This document shows positions 28,523 to 38,967 of a DNA stretch of 64,000 bases, piece by piece. Position 1 is the stretch's first letter. Every line of letters starts with the position of its first letter. This DNA is from Phyllobacterium phragmitis (lineage in GTDB: Bacteria > Pseudomonadota > Alphaproteobacteria > Rhizobiales > Rhizobiaceae): the NCBI RefSeq assembly GCF_002980495.1, contig NZ_PVBR01000004.1, positions 1-64,000 of the forward strand, in the 5' to 3' direction. Made by a program: the position numbers and the translations under genes. The notes beneath the pieces are model-generated. The model was not told the DNA's origin, did not search any database, and was given only the letters and a program-made list of their open reading frames with translations.

Positions 28523-29404
28523 CTACTCCGCCGGCTCGTTCTGCGTATCGCGGAAGGGGCTGCCGGGATAGACGCCGACGATGCGCATTTCCTTCGAAAA
28601 GAACTCCAGTTCCTCCAGCGCGAGCCGCACGGAACGTTCTTCGGGGTGGCCTTCGATGTCGGCATAGAACTGCGTTGCGGTGAAGGTGCCGCCGATCTGG
28701 TAGCTTTCGAGCTTGGTCATGTTGATGCCGTTGGTGGCAAAGCCGCCCATGGCCTTATAGAGCGCGGCGGGGACGTTTCTCACCCGGAACACGAAGGTCG
28801 TCACGATGCGGCTGCCATCCGCAGGCCGCGGCGCCCATTTCTTCGTCTTGGAGAGCACGACGAACCGGGTGATGTTGTTCTCCATATCCTCGACATCCTC
28901 GGCCAGTATGTCGAGGCCGTAGAGGCCGGAGGCCAGGCGCGGCGCAAGTGCCGCCATCGTCCTGTCGCCCGCTTCCGCCACGATACGGGCAGCGCCCGCC
29001 GTATCGCCCGCCACCACCGGCTTCCAGCCATGCTTGCGGATGATCTTGCGGCACTGACCGAGTGCATGAATATGGCTGTGGACCGTCCTGATCTCGTCAA
29101 GCCCGCTGCCCGGCAGGGTCATCAACTGGAAATGGATGGGCAGGAAATATTCGCCGACGATATGCAGCCGCGATTCGGGCAGGAGATGATGGATATCGGC
29201 GACACGGCCGGCGATGGTGTTCTCGATCGGGATCATCGCCAAGTCGGCGGCGCCGGCTTCCACCGCGTTGAACGCATCCTCGAATGTCGGGCAAGGCAGC
29301 GGCTCCATGTCCGGGAACATGTTGCGGCAGGCCGTGTCGGAATTTGCCCCCGGCTCGCCCTGGAACGAGATCTTGTTGGTCTTAGCTGCCGTCTGGCCTG
29401 CCAT
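28523..29404 (-). CDS. pheA: Prephenate dehydratase
   Basis: Converts prephenate to phenylpyruvate in phenylalanine synthesis. The 293-residue protein is monofunctional: a PDT domain (KISFQGEPGANSDTACRNMFP, IPIENTIAGRVADIHHLL, GDTAGAARIVAEAGD) and a C-terminal ACT regulatory domain with GINMTKLESYQIGG, the phenylalanine-binding ESRP-like element. The ATG at 29404 lies 17 bp after kdsB with GGAGG upstream, so it is translated in a kdsB-pheA unit. The longer frame to 29509 overlaps kdsB and is not used. Confidence 0.95.
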   Translation of the reverse strand: MAGQTAAKTNKISFQGEPGANSDTACRNMFPDMEPLPCPTFEDAFNAVEAGAADLAMIPIENTIAGRVADIHHLLPESRLHIVGEYFLPIHFQLMTLPGSGLDEIRTVHSHIHALGQCRKIIRKHGWKPVVAGDTAGAARIVAEAGDRTMAALAPRLASGLYGLDILAEDVEDMENNITRFVVLSKTKKWAPRPADGSRIVTTFVFRVRNVPAALYKAMGGFATNGINMTKLESYQIGGTFTATQFYADIEGHPEERSVRLALEELEFFSKEMRIVGVYPGSPFRDTQNEPAE

Positions 29405-29420
29405 CTTCGTATGCCCTCCT

Positions 29421-30170
29421 TCAGATGCCTTGCGAAATAAGAATGCGCGCCCGTTCGAGATCGAAAGCGGTATCGACACCGAGCGGCACGGAATTGACGA
29501 TTTCGACATCGATGCGCATGCCGGCCTCGATCGCGCGGAGCTGTTCCAGCTTTTCGCGCCGCTCCAATGGCGAGGGTCCGAGCCGGACGAAGCGCTCCAG
29601 CGCAGCGCGGCGATAGGCGTAAAGGCCGATGTGGTGGTAGAGCGGCCCGTCGCCCCATGGCGCCGTGGCGCGGGTGAAATAAAGCGCGCGCAAGCGCTTG
29701 CCGTCGCCGAGCGGCGAACCGACGATCTTCACCACGCTGGGATTGGTTTTCTCAGCTTCTTCGGTGATCTCGACACCAAGCGTTGCAATGTCGGCCGGGC
29801 CATCCTCGAGCGGCCGCAGGGCCTTGGCGACGGTCCGGGGATCGATGGTCGGGAGATCACCCTGCACATTGATGACGGCATCGATTTCGCCATTGGGATC
29901 GAGCGACAAAAGCGCCTCGTAAATGCGGTCGGAACCCGATTCGTGATCGGAGCGGGTCATCACCGCTTCGAACCCGTGGGCGCGGACCGCACTGGCGATA
30001 TCCTCACTATCGGTGGCGACGACCGTGCGGCCTAGGCGCGCAGCGGCGGCGCGTTCCGCGACATGGACGATCATCGGCTTGCCGGCGATATCGGCCAATG
30101 GTTTGTTGGGCAGGCGCGTCGCTGCAAGGCGCGCCGGAATGATCGTCAGGGTTTTCATGGTCTGGAGCAT
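29421..30170 (-). CDS. kdsB: 3-deoxy-manno-octulosonate cytidylyltransferase
   Basis: Activates Kdo to CMP-Kdo for lipopolysaccharide core synthesis. The 249-residue product has the nucleotidyltransferase start [41 protein letters not shown] and [11 protein letters not shown]. Either the ATG at 30170 or the one at 30158 ([11 protein letters not shown], closer to family starts) may be used; neither has a strong ribosome binding site. Divergent from the cytochrome c gene. Confidence 0.94.
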   Translation of the reverse strand: MLQTMKTLTIIPARLAATRLPNKPLADIAGKPMIVHVAERAAAARLGRTVVATDSEDIASAVRAHGFEAVMTRSDHESGSDRIYEALLSLDPNGEIDAVINVQGDLPTIDPRTVAKALRPLEDGPADIATLGVEITEEAEKTNPSVVKIVGSPLGDGKRLRALYFTRATAPWGDGPLYHHIGLYAYRRAALERFVRLGPSPLERREKLEQLRAIEAGMRIDVEIVNSVPLGVDTAFDLERARILISQGI

Positions 30171-30349
30171 GAGCGTTGGATTTCCAAAAGTGTCAAAAAG
30201 TCACGGGCCGGAGCGTCCTTATAGGTGTTGCAAGTGCAGAGCAAAAGACCTAGTTTCCGCGCCATCTTGGACAGGAGGAGACCGGCCCGATCATGGGTTC
30301 GCGTTTCCCGAATATGAGGACCTCTCACAAGGGGGAGCGCTGACTGCCG

Positions 30350-31141
30350 ATGGAATCGTCTCAATCCAATAAATTTATCATGGCCTTTCTTGCGGCGGTT
30401 TTCGTCGTCATGTCTGTCAGCCTTTTCTCCGATGTCATCTTCGATAGTCCCAAGCCGGAAAAAGAAGGCTATTTCATCAAGCCATTGGAGGCTTCCACCG
30501 GCGGCGAAGAGAAGGCCGCGCCAGTGGCCGTACCAATCGCCACGCTCTTGCAGACCGCCGATCCGAAGAAGGGCGCGAATGTGTTCAAGCGCTGCCAGGC
30601 CTGCCATACCGGTGAAAAAGGCGGCCCGAACAAGGTCGGCCCGGACCTGTGGGATATCGTTGACCGTCCGATCGCATCTCATCCGGGTTTCAGCTATTCG
30701 GCCGGCATGAAGGAATTCGCCAAGACCGCCAAGACCTGGACCTACGACCATCTCAACGGCTTCCTCACCTCGCCCAAGAACTACGTCAAGGGCACGGCCA
30801 TGGGCTTCGCCGGCGACAAGAACGACGCCGAGCGCGCCGATCTCATCGCCTATCTCAGGACGCTTTCCGACAATCCGAAGCCGCTGCCTGAAGCGCCTGC
30901 CGCAGCCGAGCAGGCCGCCGGCGATGCCGCGCCTGCCGAAGGTGGGGCAGCCCAGCCCGCCGGCGAGGCCGAGAAGCCCGCTGGTCAAGCGGAAAAGCCT
31001 GCTGGCGAGGCCGAGAAGCCTGCAGAAAACACCGCCCCGGCACCGCAAGGTGAACAGAGCGCTCCAGCGCAGGGTGAACAGCCAGCCGCACCGGCACAAC
31101 CCGCGCCGGCACAGGGCGAGCAGCCTGCCACCAACAATTAA
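30350..31141 (+). CDS. cycM: Membrane-anchored cytochrome c (CycM type)
   Basis: Class I cytochrome c passing electrons in the respiratory chain, held in the inner membrane by an uncleaved N-terminal helix (residues ~9-27). Haem binding is by C82, C85 and H86 (CQACH), with M151 in GTAMGFAG as the axial ligand. Residues from about 185 onward are a low-complexity Ala/Pro/Glu/Gln tail with tandem AGEAEKP-like and APAQGEQP-like repeats. CycM-type cytochromes link the bc1 complex to aa3 oxidase in rhizobia. A strong terminator follows. Confidence 0.9.
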   Translation: MESSQSNKFIMAFLAAVFVVMSVSLFSDVIFDSPKPEKEGYFIKPLEASTGGEEKAAPVAVPIATLLQTADPKKGANVFKRCQACHTGEKGGPNKVGPDLWDIVDRPIASHPGFSYSAGMKEFAKTAKTWTYDHLNGFLTSPKNYVKGTAMGFAGDKNDAERADLIAYLRTLSDNPKPLPEAPAAAEQAAGDAAPAEGGAAQPAGEAEKPAGQAEKPAGEAEKPAENTAPAPQGEQSAPAQGEQPAAPAQPAPAQGEQPATNN

Positions 31142-31164
31142 TCATTCGGTCGATTATTTGCTGG

Positions 31165-31192
31165 AAAGCCGGGCTAAAAGCCCGGCTTTTTT
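31165..31192 (+). terminator. Rho-independent terminator after cytochrome c gene
   Basis: AAAGCCGGGCT and AGCCCGGCTTT pair around an AAA loop, followed by further T residues. It is 23 bp past the stop codon. Confidence 0.92.
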
Positions 31193-31272
31193 CATTTTCG
31201 CGGGATAATGCCTTTCTTCCTCCGCAAAATGCCATAGTCTTTTCCTGTAGATTTCAATCGGAGGTGAGAGGC

Positions 31273-33141
31273 ATGAAGGCAATCCTGGCGGTCATGATGG
31301 CGTTGGCTATGATGGCGGGGTCGACGATTATCGCGGCCGCGCAAAGCCCCGAACCTCAATGGCGCCACGCCTCCAGCCTCCTCGGCGAGCCGAAATATCC
31401 CCCCGGTTTCAAGCATTACGACTATGTCAATCCGGACGCTCCCAAGGGCGGGACGCTCAATCAGGTGGCGGAGGGTACCTTCGATAGTCTGAACCCCTAT
31501 GTCGTGCAGGGCGTGCCCGCCGCCGGGTTCGCCAACTTCGGCGGCGGGATGCTCTACGATACGCTGATGTCGGATTCGACCGACCAAAGCTCGACCAGCT
31601 ACGGACTGGTCGCCGAAGCGATACAATATCCCGATGATTTTTCCTGGGTGAAATTCCGCCTCAATCCCGCCGCGCGCTGGCATGACGGCCAGCCGATCAC
31701 AGTGGAAGACGTGATCTGGTCGTTCGAGACCCTGAAAAAACAGTCGCCGCCCTACAACAAATATTATGGCGATGTGATCAAGGCAGAAAAGACCGGGGAA
31801 CGTGAGGTCACCTTCACATTTTCCGAGAAGGGCAACCGGGAACTGCCGCAGATCATGGGCCAGTTGGCCGTGCTGCCGAAACATTGGTGGGAAGGGACCG
31901 ACGCCCAGGGCAGGAAGCGCGACATCTCGCGCCCGACACTGGAAATCCCGCTCGGCTCCAGCGCCTACAGGGTTGAAAAGGTGATGCCCGGCCGCTCGAT
32001 CATCTGGGCCCGCGTCGAGGACTATTGGGGCAAGGACCTGCCTGTTCACGTCGGACGCAACAATTTCGATCGCATCCAGTACGATTATTATCTCGACGCC
32101 AATGCCACATGGGAAGCCTTCAAGAAGGGCGGGCTCTACGACTACAGGGCGGAAAACCGCATGCAGCGCTGGATGCAGGGGTATAATTTTCCCGCCGTGC
32201 AGCGCGGCGACGTGATCAAGCAGGCCTTCCCGTACCACGCGATAGGACGCATGCAGGCCTATTTCCTGAATACACGGCGTGACAAATTCAAGGACCCGAA
32301 AGTGCGCGAGGCGCTGAACTGGGTCTATGATTTCCAGTCGATGAACCGCCTTTTGTTCTTCAACCAGTACAAGCGCATCGAGAGCTATTTCGCCGGCATC
32401 GATCTCGCTTCGAGCGGGCTGCCGACGGGCAAGGAACTGGAGATACTCGAAACGGTGCGCGACGAGGTGCCGCCCGAGGTCTTCACCAAGGAATTCAAGG
32501 AGCCGGTCTTCGACACGCCGCAGGCGACGCGGGAAAATCTGCGGCACGCGATGCAACTCTTCAAGGAGGCAGGCTACACACTCAAGGACGGCGCCCTCGT
32601 CGACAAGAACGGCAAGCCCTTCACCATCGAATTTCTCGGCAATGATCCGACCGACGAACGCATCTTCAATCCCTTCGTCGCCAATCTGCGCCGTGTCGGC
32701 ATCCGGGCCACGGTGCGCATCGTCGACAGCGCGCAATATCAGGCGCGGGTGAGCGATTTCGATTATGATTCGATCGCTACGATCATTGGGCAAGGCGAGT
32801 CGCCCGGCAACGAGCAGCGCGAGTACTGGAGCTCCGCTGCGGCCGATATCAAAGGCAGCCGAAACTATTCCGGCATCAAGAACCCGGCCATCGACAAGCT
32901 CATCGACCGCGTGGTCTACGCCAAGGACCGCGACGATCTCGTCGCCGCAACCCATGCGCTCGACCGGGTGCTGTTGTGGAACTACTATGTCGTGCCGCAA
33001 TGGTATGATGACGATATCCACGTCGCCTATTGGAACAAGTTCGGCATGCCTGAGAAGCAGCCGGATTATTCAGGCATCGATCCGTTTTCCTGGTGGATCG
33101 ATCCGGCCAAGGAGCGGGCGCTGCAGGTGCGTGGCGAATGA
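31273..33141 (+). CDS. yejA1: Peptide ABC transporter substrate-binding protein, YejA-like copy 1
   Basis: Periplasmic solute-binding protein of the family 5 (oligopeptide/dipeptide) class. The 622-residue product has a signal peptide (to AAAQ) and the PDAPKGGTLNQ segment followed by FDSLNPYVVQG, diagnostic of the YejA branch. The ATG at 31273 follows GGAGGTG at good spacing; an in-frame GTG lies at 31264. It is followed directly by a second binding-protein gene. This five-gene arrangement (two yejA genes, yejB, yejE, yejF) is known from Brucella, where it affects resistance to antimicrobial peptides. Confidence 0.93.
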   Translation: MKAILAVMMALAMMAGSTIIAAAQSPEPQWRHASSLLGEPKYPPGFKHYDYVNPDAPKGGTLNQVAEGTFDSLNPYVVQGVPAAGFANFGGGMLYDTLMSDSTDQSSTSYGLVAEAIQYPDDFSWVKFRLNPAARWHDGQPITVEDVIWSFETLKKQSPPYNKYYGDVIKAEKTGEREVTFTFSEKGNRELPQIMGQLAVLPKHWWEGTDAQGRKRDISRPTLEIPLGSSAYRVEKVMPGRSIIWARVEDYWGKDLPVHVGRNNFDRIQYDYYLDANATWEAFKKGGLYDYRAENRMQRWMQGYNFPAVQRGDVIKQAFPYHAIGRMQAYFLNTRRDKFKDPKVREALNWVYDFQSMNRLLFFNQYKRIESYFAGIDLASSGLPTGKELEILETVRDEVPPEVFTKEFKEPVFDTPQATRENLRHAMQLFKEAGYTLKDGALVDKNGKPFTIEFLGNDPTDERIFNPFVANLRRVGIRATVRIVDSAQYQARVSDFDYDSIATIIGQGESPGNEQREYWSSAAADIKGSRNYSGIKNPAIDKLIDRVVYAKDRDDLVAATHALDRVLLWNYYVVPQWYDDDIHVAYWNKFGMPEKQPDYSGIDPFSWWIDPAKERALQVRGE

Positions 33142-33149
33142 GGAGCGAC

Positions 33150-35045
33150 ATGCCGGCAGACCGTCCTGTCATGGCGAAACCGACGATCGACAGGCGCTCA
33201 TTCCTGTCACTCTCCGGCAGCGCGGCGATTGCCGCCTTCATGCCCGGGCGCGCCTTCGCCGAGGTGCCGACCGACACGCCGCTGCATGGGCTTTCGGCTT
33301 TCGGGGCGTTGAAATATCCCGATGATTTCACCCATTTCGACTATGCCAGCCCGGACGCTCCGAAAGGCGGCACCTTCGCCTTCGGTCCGCCGAACTGGGT
33401 CTACAACCAGAGCCCGCTCACCTTCAACACGCTGAACAGCTTCTCCGGCAAGGGCGATGCGCCGCCGCGCATGGAGCTTTGTTTCGATTCGCTGATGACT
33501 TCGGCGCTGGACGAGCCCGATGCCATCTACGGCCTCGTCGCCGAAAGCGTGACGATCTCGGACGACCGCAATTCCTATATCTTCAAGCTGCGACCAGACG
33601 CACGGTTTGCCGACGGCACGCCGCTCACGGCTGATGACGTCGCCTTCAGCTATCTGACCTTCAGGGAAGAAGGCCACCCGGAACTGCTCTTGACGCTGAG
33701 CGAGCTCAAGGACGCTGTTGCGGAAGACGCGCATACGCTACGGCTCGTTTTTTCCGGCAAACATTCCGCCCGGGCCATTCTCAACGCCGCCACCATGCCG
33801 ATCCTTTCGAAAGCCTGGTATGCAACCCGCGATTTCTCCGCTTCCACTCTGGAACCACCGCTGGGCTCCGGGCCATACAAGGTCGGGCGGTTTTCGCCGG
33901 CGCAATTCATCGCATATGAGCGCAACAAGGATTATTGGGCGCGCGACCTCCCCGTCAATCGCGGCTTTTATCATTTCGACCGCATCCGCATCGAGTTCTA
34001 CCGTGACAGGCAGCCGGAATTCGAGGCCTTCAAGAAGGGCGTACTCGACTGGCGTTGGGAGAGCTCGTCGAAATTCTGGGCGACGGAGTATAATTTCCCG
34101 GCAATCCTGGAAAAGAAGGTGGTGAAACGCACCTTCCCGCGCGAAAAGCGGCCAAGCATGCAGTCATGGGCGGTCAACCAGCGGCGCGAGCGCTTCCGCG
34201 ATCCGCGGGTGCGCGAGGCGATCACACTGTGCTTCGATTTCGAATGGACCAACAAGAATCTTTTCTACGACGCATATCAGCGCGCGCAGTCCTGCTTCGG
34301 CGGTTCCGATTTCGAGGCCAGGGGGAAGCCCTCGCCGGATGAACTCGCCATTCTCGAGCGCTATCGCGGCCGCGTGCCGGAGGCGATTTTCGGCGAAGTG
34401 GTCACCATGCCCGTTTCCGACGGCTCGGGCCGCGACCGCAAGCTGTTCCGCCGCGCCATCGATCTGATGACGGAAGCCGGGTTCAAACGGGAGAATGGAC
34501 GCTTTGCCGACAAGGACGGACGGTCCTTCGATCTCGAATTGATGATCGATTCGGAAGGGTTTGTCCGCATCTGCAATCCCTTCATGCAGAATTTGCGCGC
34601 CATCGGCATCAATGCATCGCTGCGGCTGGTCGATCCGGTCCAGTACCAGGCCCGCACCCTGAATTTCGATTTCGACATGATGGGCATGGCGGTCTCGATG
34701 TCGGCGACGCCGACGCAGGAATCGCTCGGCCCGATGTTTTCCTCCAGATCGGCCGATATACCCGGCACGCGCAACTATCCGGGAACCGCCGATCCGGTCA
34801 TCGATGCGCTGATCGAGGATGCCGGCAAGGTCACCTCGCGCGACGAACTCGTGCCGGTTCTGCAGGTTCTCGATCGCCTCTTGCGTCTCAGGCGCGACTG
34901 GATTCCAACTTGGACCTCGGCGAATCACCTGGTCGCCTATTGGGACAGGTTCGGTTTCAGGGAACCGAAACCCGATTACGGATTTCCGGTGGAGACGCTG
35001 TGGTGGGTGGATGAAGAAAAGGCACAGGCGATTGGCAAGGCATAA
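33150..35045 (+). CDS. yejA2: Peptide ABC transporter substrate-binding protein, YejA-like copy 2
   Basis: A 631-residue paralogue of the preceding gene, sharing PDAPKGGTF, the DDVAFSYLTF segment and the late YWDRFGFREPKPDYG segment. The signal sequence has twin arginines (DRRSFLSLSGSAAIAAF), so export is probably by Tat, unlike copy 1. The ATG at 33150 has GAGGAG upstream; in-frame alternatives are 33138 (overlapping the yejA1 stop) and 33171. Two binding proteins for one permease may widen the range of peptides taken up. Confidence 0.92.
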   Translation: MPADRPVMAKPTIDRRSFLSLSGSAAIAAFMPGRAFAEVPTDTPLHGLSAFGALKYPDDFTHFDYASPDAPKGGTFAFGPPNWVYNQSPLTFNTLNSFSGKGDAPPRMELCFDSLMTSALDEPDAIYGLVAESVTISDDRNSYIFKLRPDARFADGTPLTADDVAFSYLTFREEGHPELLLTLSELKDAVAEDAHTLRLVFSGKHSARAILNAATMPILSKAWYATRDFSASTLEPPLGSGPYKVGRFSPAQFIAYERNKDYWARDLPVNRGFYHFDRIRIEFYRDRQPEFEAFKKGVLDWRWESSSKFWATEYNFPAILEKKVVKRTFPREKRPSMQSWAVNQRRERFRDPRVREAITLCFDFEWTNKNLFYDAYQRAQSCFGGSDFEARGKPSPDELAILERYRGRVPEAIFGEVVTMPVSDGSGRDRKLFRRAIDLMTEAGFKRENGRFADKDGRSFDLELMIDSEGFVRICNPFMQNLRAIGINASLRLVDPVQYQARTLNFDFDMMGMAVSMSATPTQESLGPMFSSRSADIPGTRNYPGTADPVIDALIEDAGKVTSRDELVPVLQVLDRLLRLRRDWIPTWTSANHLVAYWDRFGFREPKPDYGFPVETLWWVDEEKAQAIGKA

Positions 35046-35078
35046 ACGAAACGACAATAGACTGGGAATGGGTTTCTG

Positions 35079-36179
35079 ATGGGCGCTTACATCCTGCGCC
35101 GCCTGCTCCTGATGATACCGACGATGTTTGGCATCATGGCCATTTCCTTCGCCGTGGTCCAGTTCGCGCCCGGCGGTCCGGTCGAACGGGTGATCGCGCA
35201 ACTCTCCGGACAAGGCGGAGATGCGCTCGATCGCTTAAGCGGCGGCAGCGGCGACATGGGCCAGGGGAGCGGCTTCGACACGAGTGGCGCAAACTCCAGA
35301 TATCGCGGCGCGCAGGGGCTCGACCCGCAATTCATTGCGAGCCTGGAAAAGCAGTTCGGCTTCGACAAGCCGCCGCTGGAACGCTTCGGCCTGATGCTGT
35401 GGAACTATATGCGCTTCGATTTCGGTCGCAGCTATTTCCGCGATATCGGCGTGCTCGACCTGATCCTGGAAAAAATGCCCGTTTCGATCTCGCTCGGCCT
35501 GTGGCTGACGCTTTTGTCCTACGCCATCTCGATCCCGCTCGGCATCCGCAAGGCGATCAAGGACGGCTCGCAATTCGACGTCTGGACCAGCGCGGTGATC
35601 ATCGTCGGCTATGCCATTCCGAGTTTCCTCTTCGCCATATTGCTGATCGTGCTCTTTGCCGGCGGCTCCTTCTTCGACTGGTTCCCCTTACGCGGATTGA
35701 CCTCTCCCGATTTCGACCAGCTTTCGCTGTGGGGCAAGATCGTCGATTATCTCTGGCACATCGCGCTGCCGGTAACGGCATTGGTGCTATCCGCCTTCGC
35801 CACGACCACGCTCCTGACCAAGAATTCGTTCCTTGAGGAGATCCGCAAGCAATATGTGACGACAGCGCGGGCCAAGGGACTGACCGAGCGGCAGGTGCTG
35901 TATCGCCATGTGTTCCGCAATGCCATGCTCATCGTCGTCGCCGGCTTTCCCGGCGCCTTCATCTCCGCCTTCTTCACCGGGTCGCTGCTCATCGAGACCA
36001 TCTTCTCGCTCGACGGGCTCGGGCTGCTCGGCTATCAGTCGGTGCTCAACCGCGACTACCCCGTGGTCTTCGCCAATCTCTTCATCTTTTCGCTTCTCGG
36101 CCTGATCGTCGGTCTTCTCTCGGATCTCCTGTACACATGGATCGATCCGCGTATCGATTTCGAGCGGAGGGATGTGTGA
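35079..36179 (+). CDS. yejB: Peptide ABC transporter permease, YejB-like
   Basis: Inner-membrane permease of 366 residues with six helices. It has the family start [20 protein letters not shown] and the EAA loop ([21 protein letters not shown]) that docks the ATPase. A long Gly/Ser-rich insert near residues 45-75 ([20 protein letters not shown]) is seen in YejB proteins. Its stop overlaps the yejE ATG by one base. Confidence 0.94.
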   Translation: MGAYILRRLLLMIPTMFGIMAISFAVVQFAPGGPVERVIAQLSGQGGDALDRLSGGSGDMGQGSGFDTSGANSRYRGAQGLDPQFIASLEKQFGFDKPPLERFGLMLWNYMRFDFGRSYFRDIGVLDLILEKMPVSISLGLWLTLLSYAISIPLGIRKAIKDGSQFDVWTSAVIIVGYAIPSFLFAILLIVLFAGGSFFDWFPLRGLTSPDFDQLSLWGKIVDYLWHIALPVTALVLSAFATTTLLTKNSFLEEIRKQYVTTARAKGLTERQVLYRHVFRNAMLIVVAGFPGAFISAFFTGSLLIETIFSLDGLGLLGYQSVLNRDYPVVFANLFIFSLLGLIVGLLSDLLYTWIDPRIDFERRDV

Positions 36180-37330
36180 TGGTGCAGATCGCCGCAAAGG
36201 CCGAAGCTGGAAGCCAGGCGATTCCGGTGCGCCGTCCATGGCTCTCGCCGCTCAACCAGCGGCGCTGGTACAATTTCAAGACCAACCGGCGCGGCTGGTG
36301 GTCGCTATGGCTGTTCCTCTTCCTGTTCATCGCCTCGCTCTTCGCCGAATTCATCGCCAACGATAAGCCGATCCTCGTCTCCTACAAGGGCGAGCTCCTG
36401 ATGCCTGTGCTGGTCGATTATCCCGAGGAGAAATTCGGCGGGTTCTACGCCGTCACCGATTATCGCGATCCCGTCATCTCGGACGAGATCAAAGCCCATG
36501 GCTGGATGGTCTGGCCGCCGATCCGCTATTCCTACCGTACGGTGAACAACGAAATCCCCGAGGCGGCGCCCTCGAAACCCTTCTGGCTCTACAGCAAGGA
36601 AGAGCGCTGCCAGCGTTATCCGCTGGGGGTGGACGACGAAAACTGCATCTTCGGCAACTGGAATCTCCTTGGTACGGATGACCAGGCCCGCGATGTCTTC
36701 GCCCGCGCGCTCTATGGCTTCCGCATTTCCGTGCTGTTCGGCCTGATTCTCACGGCGGCATCGGCGCTCATCGGCGTGACGGCGGGGGCGGTGCAGGGCT
36801 ATTTCGGCGGCTGGGTCGATCTTCTGTTCCAGCGCTTCATCGAGATCTGGTCGGCGATCCCGGTGCTTTATCTCCTGCTCATCATCGCAGCCGTGCTGCC
36901 GCCGGGCTTCTGGATCCTGCTCGGCATCATGCTGCTGTTCTCATGGGTCGCCTTCGTCGGCGTGGTGCGGGCGGAGTTCCTGCGGGCACGCAATTTCGAA
37001 TATGTGAATGCGGCGCGCGCGCTCGGCGTTCCCAACGGCACGATCATGCTGCGCCATCTTCTGCCGAACGCCATGGTGGCGACGCTGACTTTCCTGCCCT
37101 TCATCCTCAACGGCTCGATCACGACGCTGACCTCGCTCGACTTCCTCGGCTTCGGCCTGCCACCCGGCTCGCCGTCGCTCGGCGAATTGCTGGCGCAGGG
37201 CAAGAACAATCTGCAGGCGCCATGGCTCGGCCTGACCGGCTTCATCGTCATATCGCTGATGCTGTCGCTGCTGATTTTCGTCGGCGAAGCGACGCGTGAC
37301 GCCTTCGATCCGAGAAAGGCGTTCAAATGA
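36179..37330 (+). CDS. yejE: Peptide ABC transporter permease, YejE-like
   Basis: Second permease subunit, 383 residues. After an N-terminal extension with one helix and a periplasmic part (LVDYPEEKFGGFYAVTDYRD, typical of YejE), the DppC-like domain follows with its EAA loop (EFLRARNFEYVNAARALGVP). The ATG at 36179 overlaps the yejB TGA and the gene's own stop overlaps yejF (ATGA), showing tight coupling. Confidence 0.94.
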   Translation: MVQIAAKAEAGSQAIPVRRPWLSPLNQRRWYNFKTNRRGWWSLWLFLFLFIASLFAEFIANDKPILVSYKGELLMPVLVDYPEEKFGGFYAVTDYRDPVISDEIKAHGWMVWPPIRYSYRTVNNEIPEAAPSKPFWLYSKEERCQRYPLGVDDENCIFGNWNLLGTDDQARDVFARALYGFRISVLFGLILTAASALIGVTAGAVQGYFGGWVDLLFQRFIEIWSAIPVLYLLLIIAAVLPPGFWILLGIMLLFSWVAFVGVVRAEFLRARNFEYVNAARALGVPNGTIMLRHLLPNAMVATLTFLPFILNGSITTLTSLDFLGFGLPPGSPSLGELLAQGKNNLQAPWLGLTGFIVISLMLSLLIFVGEATRDAFDPRKAFK

Positions 37331-38967
37331 GCGGGAAAATGAGCGGCACACCGTTGCTTTCCGTCCGCGATCTCTCCGTCGCCTTCACCCAGGGCGGGAG
37401 CGAGACGCTGGCCGTCGACCACATCTCCTTCGATATCGCCAAGGGCGAGACGGTGGCGCTCGTCGGCGAATCCGGTTCCGGCAAATCGGTTTCAGCACTT
37501 TCGATCCTGAAGCTCCTGCCCTACCCCTCCGCGAGCCACCCCTCGGGTCAGATCCTGTTCAACGGCGACAATCTGCTCGGCCATGACGAGCGCGATCTGC
37601 GCCGGGTGCGCGGCAATGATATCGCCATGATCTTCCAGGAGCCGATGACGTCGCTCAATCCGCTGCACACGATCGAGCGGCAGGTGAGCGAGATCCTGAA
37701 AATCCATCAGGGTATGAGTGACAAGGCGGCGCGGGCGCGCACGCTGGAGCTTCTGAACGAGGTCGGCATCCGCGAGCCGGAAAAGCGCCTCACCGCCTAT
37801 CCTCATCAATTGTCGGGCGGACAGCGCCAGCGTGTGATGATCGCCATGGCGCTGGCCAACAAGCCGGCGCTGCTGATCGCCGACGAGCCGACGACGGCGC
37901 TCGACGTCACCGTGCAGGCGCAGATCCTGAAGCTCCTGGCAGATCTGAAGACATCTCAGGACATGTCGATGCTGTTCATCACCCATGATCTCGGCATCGT
38001 GCGCAAGATCGCCGACCGGGTCTGCGTGATGACCAGGGGCCGGATCGTCGAGACCGGGCCGACAAAAGAGATCTTCGACAATCCGCAGCATGAATATACC
38101 CGCCATCTGCTTGCCGCCGAGCCGAAGGGCGAACCGCCGGCCGCCAATTTTACCGCGCCATCCGTCATGGAAGGCAAGGATTTGAAGGTCTGGTTTCCGA
38201 TCAGACAAGGCTTCCTGCGCCGCACCGTCGACAATGTGAAGGCGGTGGACGGCATCGACATCTCGATCCGCGCCGGCCAGACGCTGGGCGTCGTCGGCGA
38301 ATCCGGTTCCGGCAAGACAACTTTGGGGCTGGCGCTGGCGCGCATGATCTCGTCGAAAGGCGATATCCGCTTCGCCGGGCGCGAGATCGACCGCTTCAGC
38401 TTTAAACAAATGCGGCCGCTCAGGCGCGAATTGCAGATCGTCTTCCAGGATCCGTTCGGCTCGCTCAGCCCGCGCATGTCGATTACCGAGATCATCGCCG
38501 AGGGCTTGCAGGTGCATGAGCCCGGGCTTTCGGCGGACGAGCGCGATGCGCGCGTGGTCGCCGCGCTCAAAGAGGTCAATCTCGATCCCGATACCCGCTT
38601 CCGCTATCCGCACGAATTTTCCGGCGGCCAGCGCCAGCGCATCGCGATCGCGCGGGCGATGGTGCTCAACCCGCGCTTCGTCATGCTCGACGAGCCGACT
38701 TCGGCGCTCGACATGAGCGTACAGGCGCAGGTGGTCGACCTTTTGCGCGCGTTGCAGAAAAAGCATGATCTGGCCTATCTCTTCATCAGCCATGATCTGA
38801 AAGTGGTGCGGGCGCTCGCCAATGACGTTCTGGTCATGCGCAACGGCAAGGCGGTGGAATATGGTCCGGCGGCGGAAATCTTCGCCCGACCGAAAGAAGA
38901 CTATACGAAAGCGCTGATGGCGGCGGCATTCCGCATGGAAGCCGCAGAGGGGGTGGTCGGTCAATGA
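37327..38967 (+). CDS. yejF: Peptide ABC transporter ATP-binding protein, YejF-like (two ATPase domains)
   Basis: The 546-residue protein fuses two oligopeptide-type ATPase domains. Walker A motifs GESGSGKS and GESGSGKT are near residues 44 and 328, signatures LSGGQRQRV and FSGGQRQRI follow, and Walker B is ADEPTTALD and LDEPTSALD. One protein thus provides both ATPases of the transporter. Starts overlapping yejE; overlaps the ghrA-like gene by four bases. Confidence 0.96.
   Translation: MSGKMSGTPLLSVRDLSVAFTQGGSETLAVDHISFDIAKGETVALVGESGSGKSVSALSILKLLPYPSASHPSGQILFNGDNLLGHDERDLRRVRGNDIAMIFQEPMTSLNPLHTIERQVSEILKIHQGMSDKAARARTLELLNEVGIREPEKRLTAYPHQLSGGQRQRVMIAMALANKPALLIADEPTTALDVTVQAQILKLLADLKTSQDMSMLFITHDLGIVRKIADRVCVMTRGRIVETGPTKEIFDNPQHEYTRHLLAAEPKGEPPAANFTAPSVMEGKDLKVWFPIRQGFLRRTVDNVKAVDGIDISIRAGQTLGVVGESGSGKTTLGLALARMISSKGDIRFAGREIDRFSFKQMRPLRRELQIVFQDPFGSLSPRMSITEIIAEGLQVHEPGLSADERDARVVAALKEVNLDPDTRFRYPHEFSGGQRQRIAIARAMVLNPRFVMLDEPTSALDMSVQAQVVDLLRALQKKHDLAYLFISHDLKVVRALANDVLVMRNGKAVEYGPAAEIFARPKEDYTKALMAAAFRMEAAEGVVGQ

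Noticed and set aside
31192-33021. A 609-codon minus-strand frame opposite yejA1, and similar long antisense frames opposite dnaA, pheA and yejF.
   Set aside because: All are fixed by the codon bias of the real genes, lack ribosome binding sites and resemble nothing.
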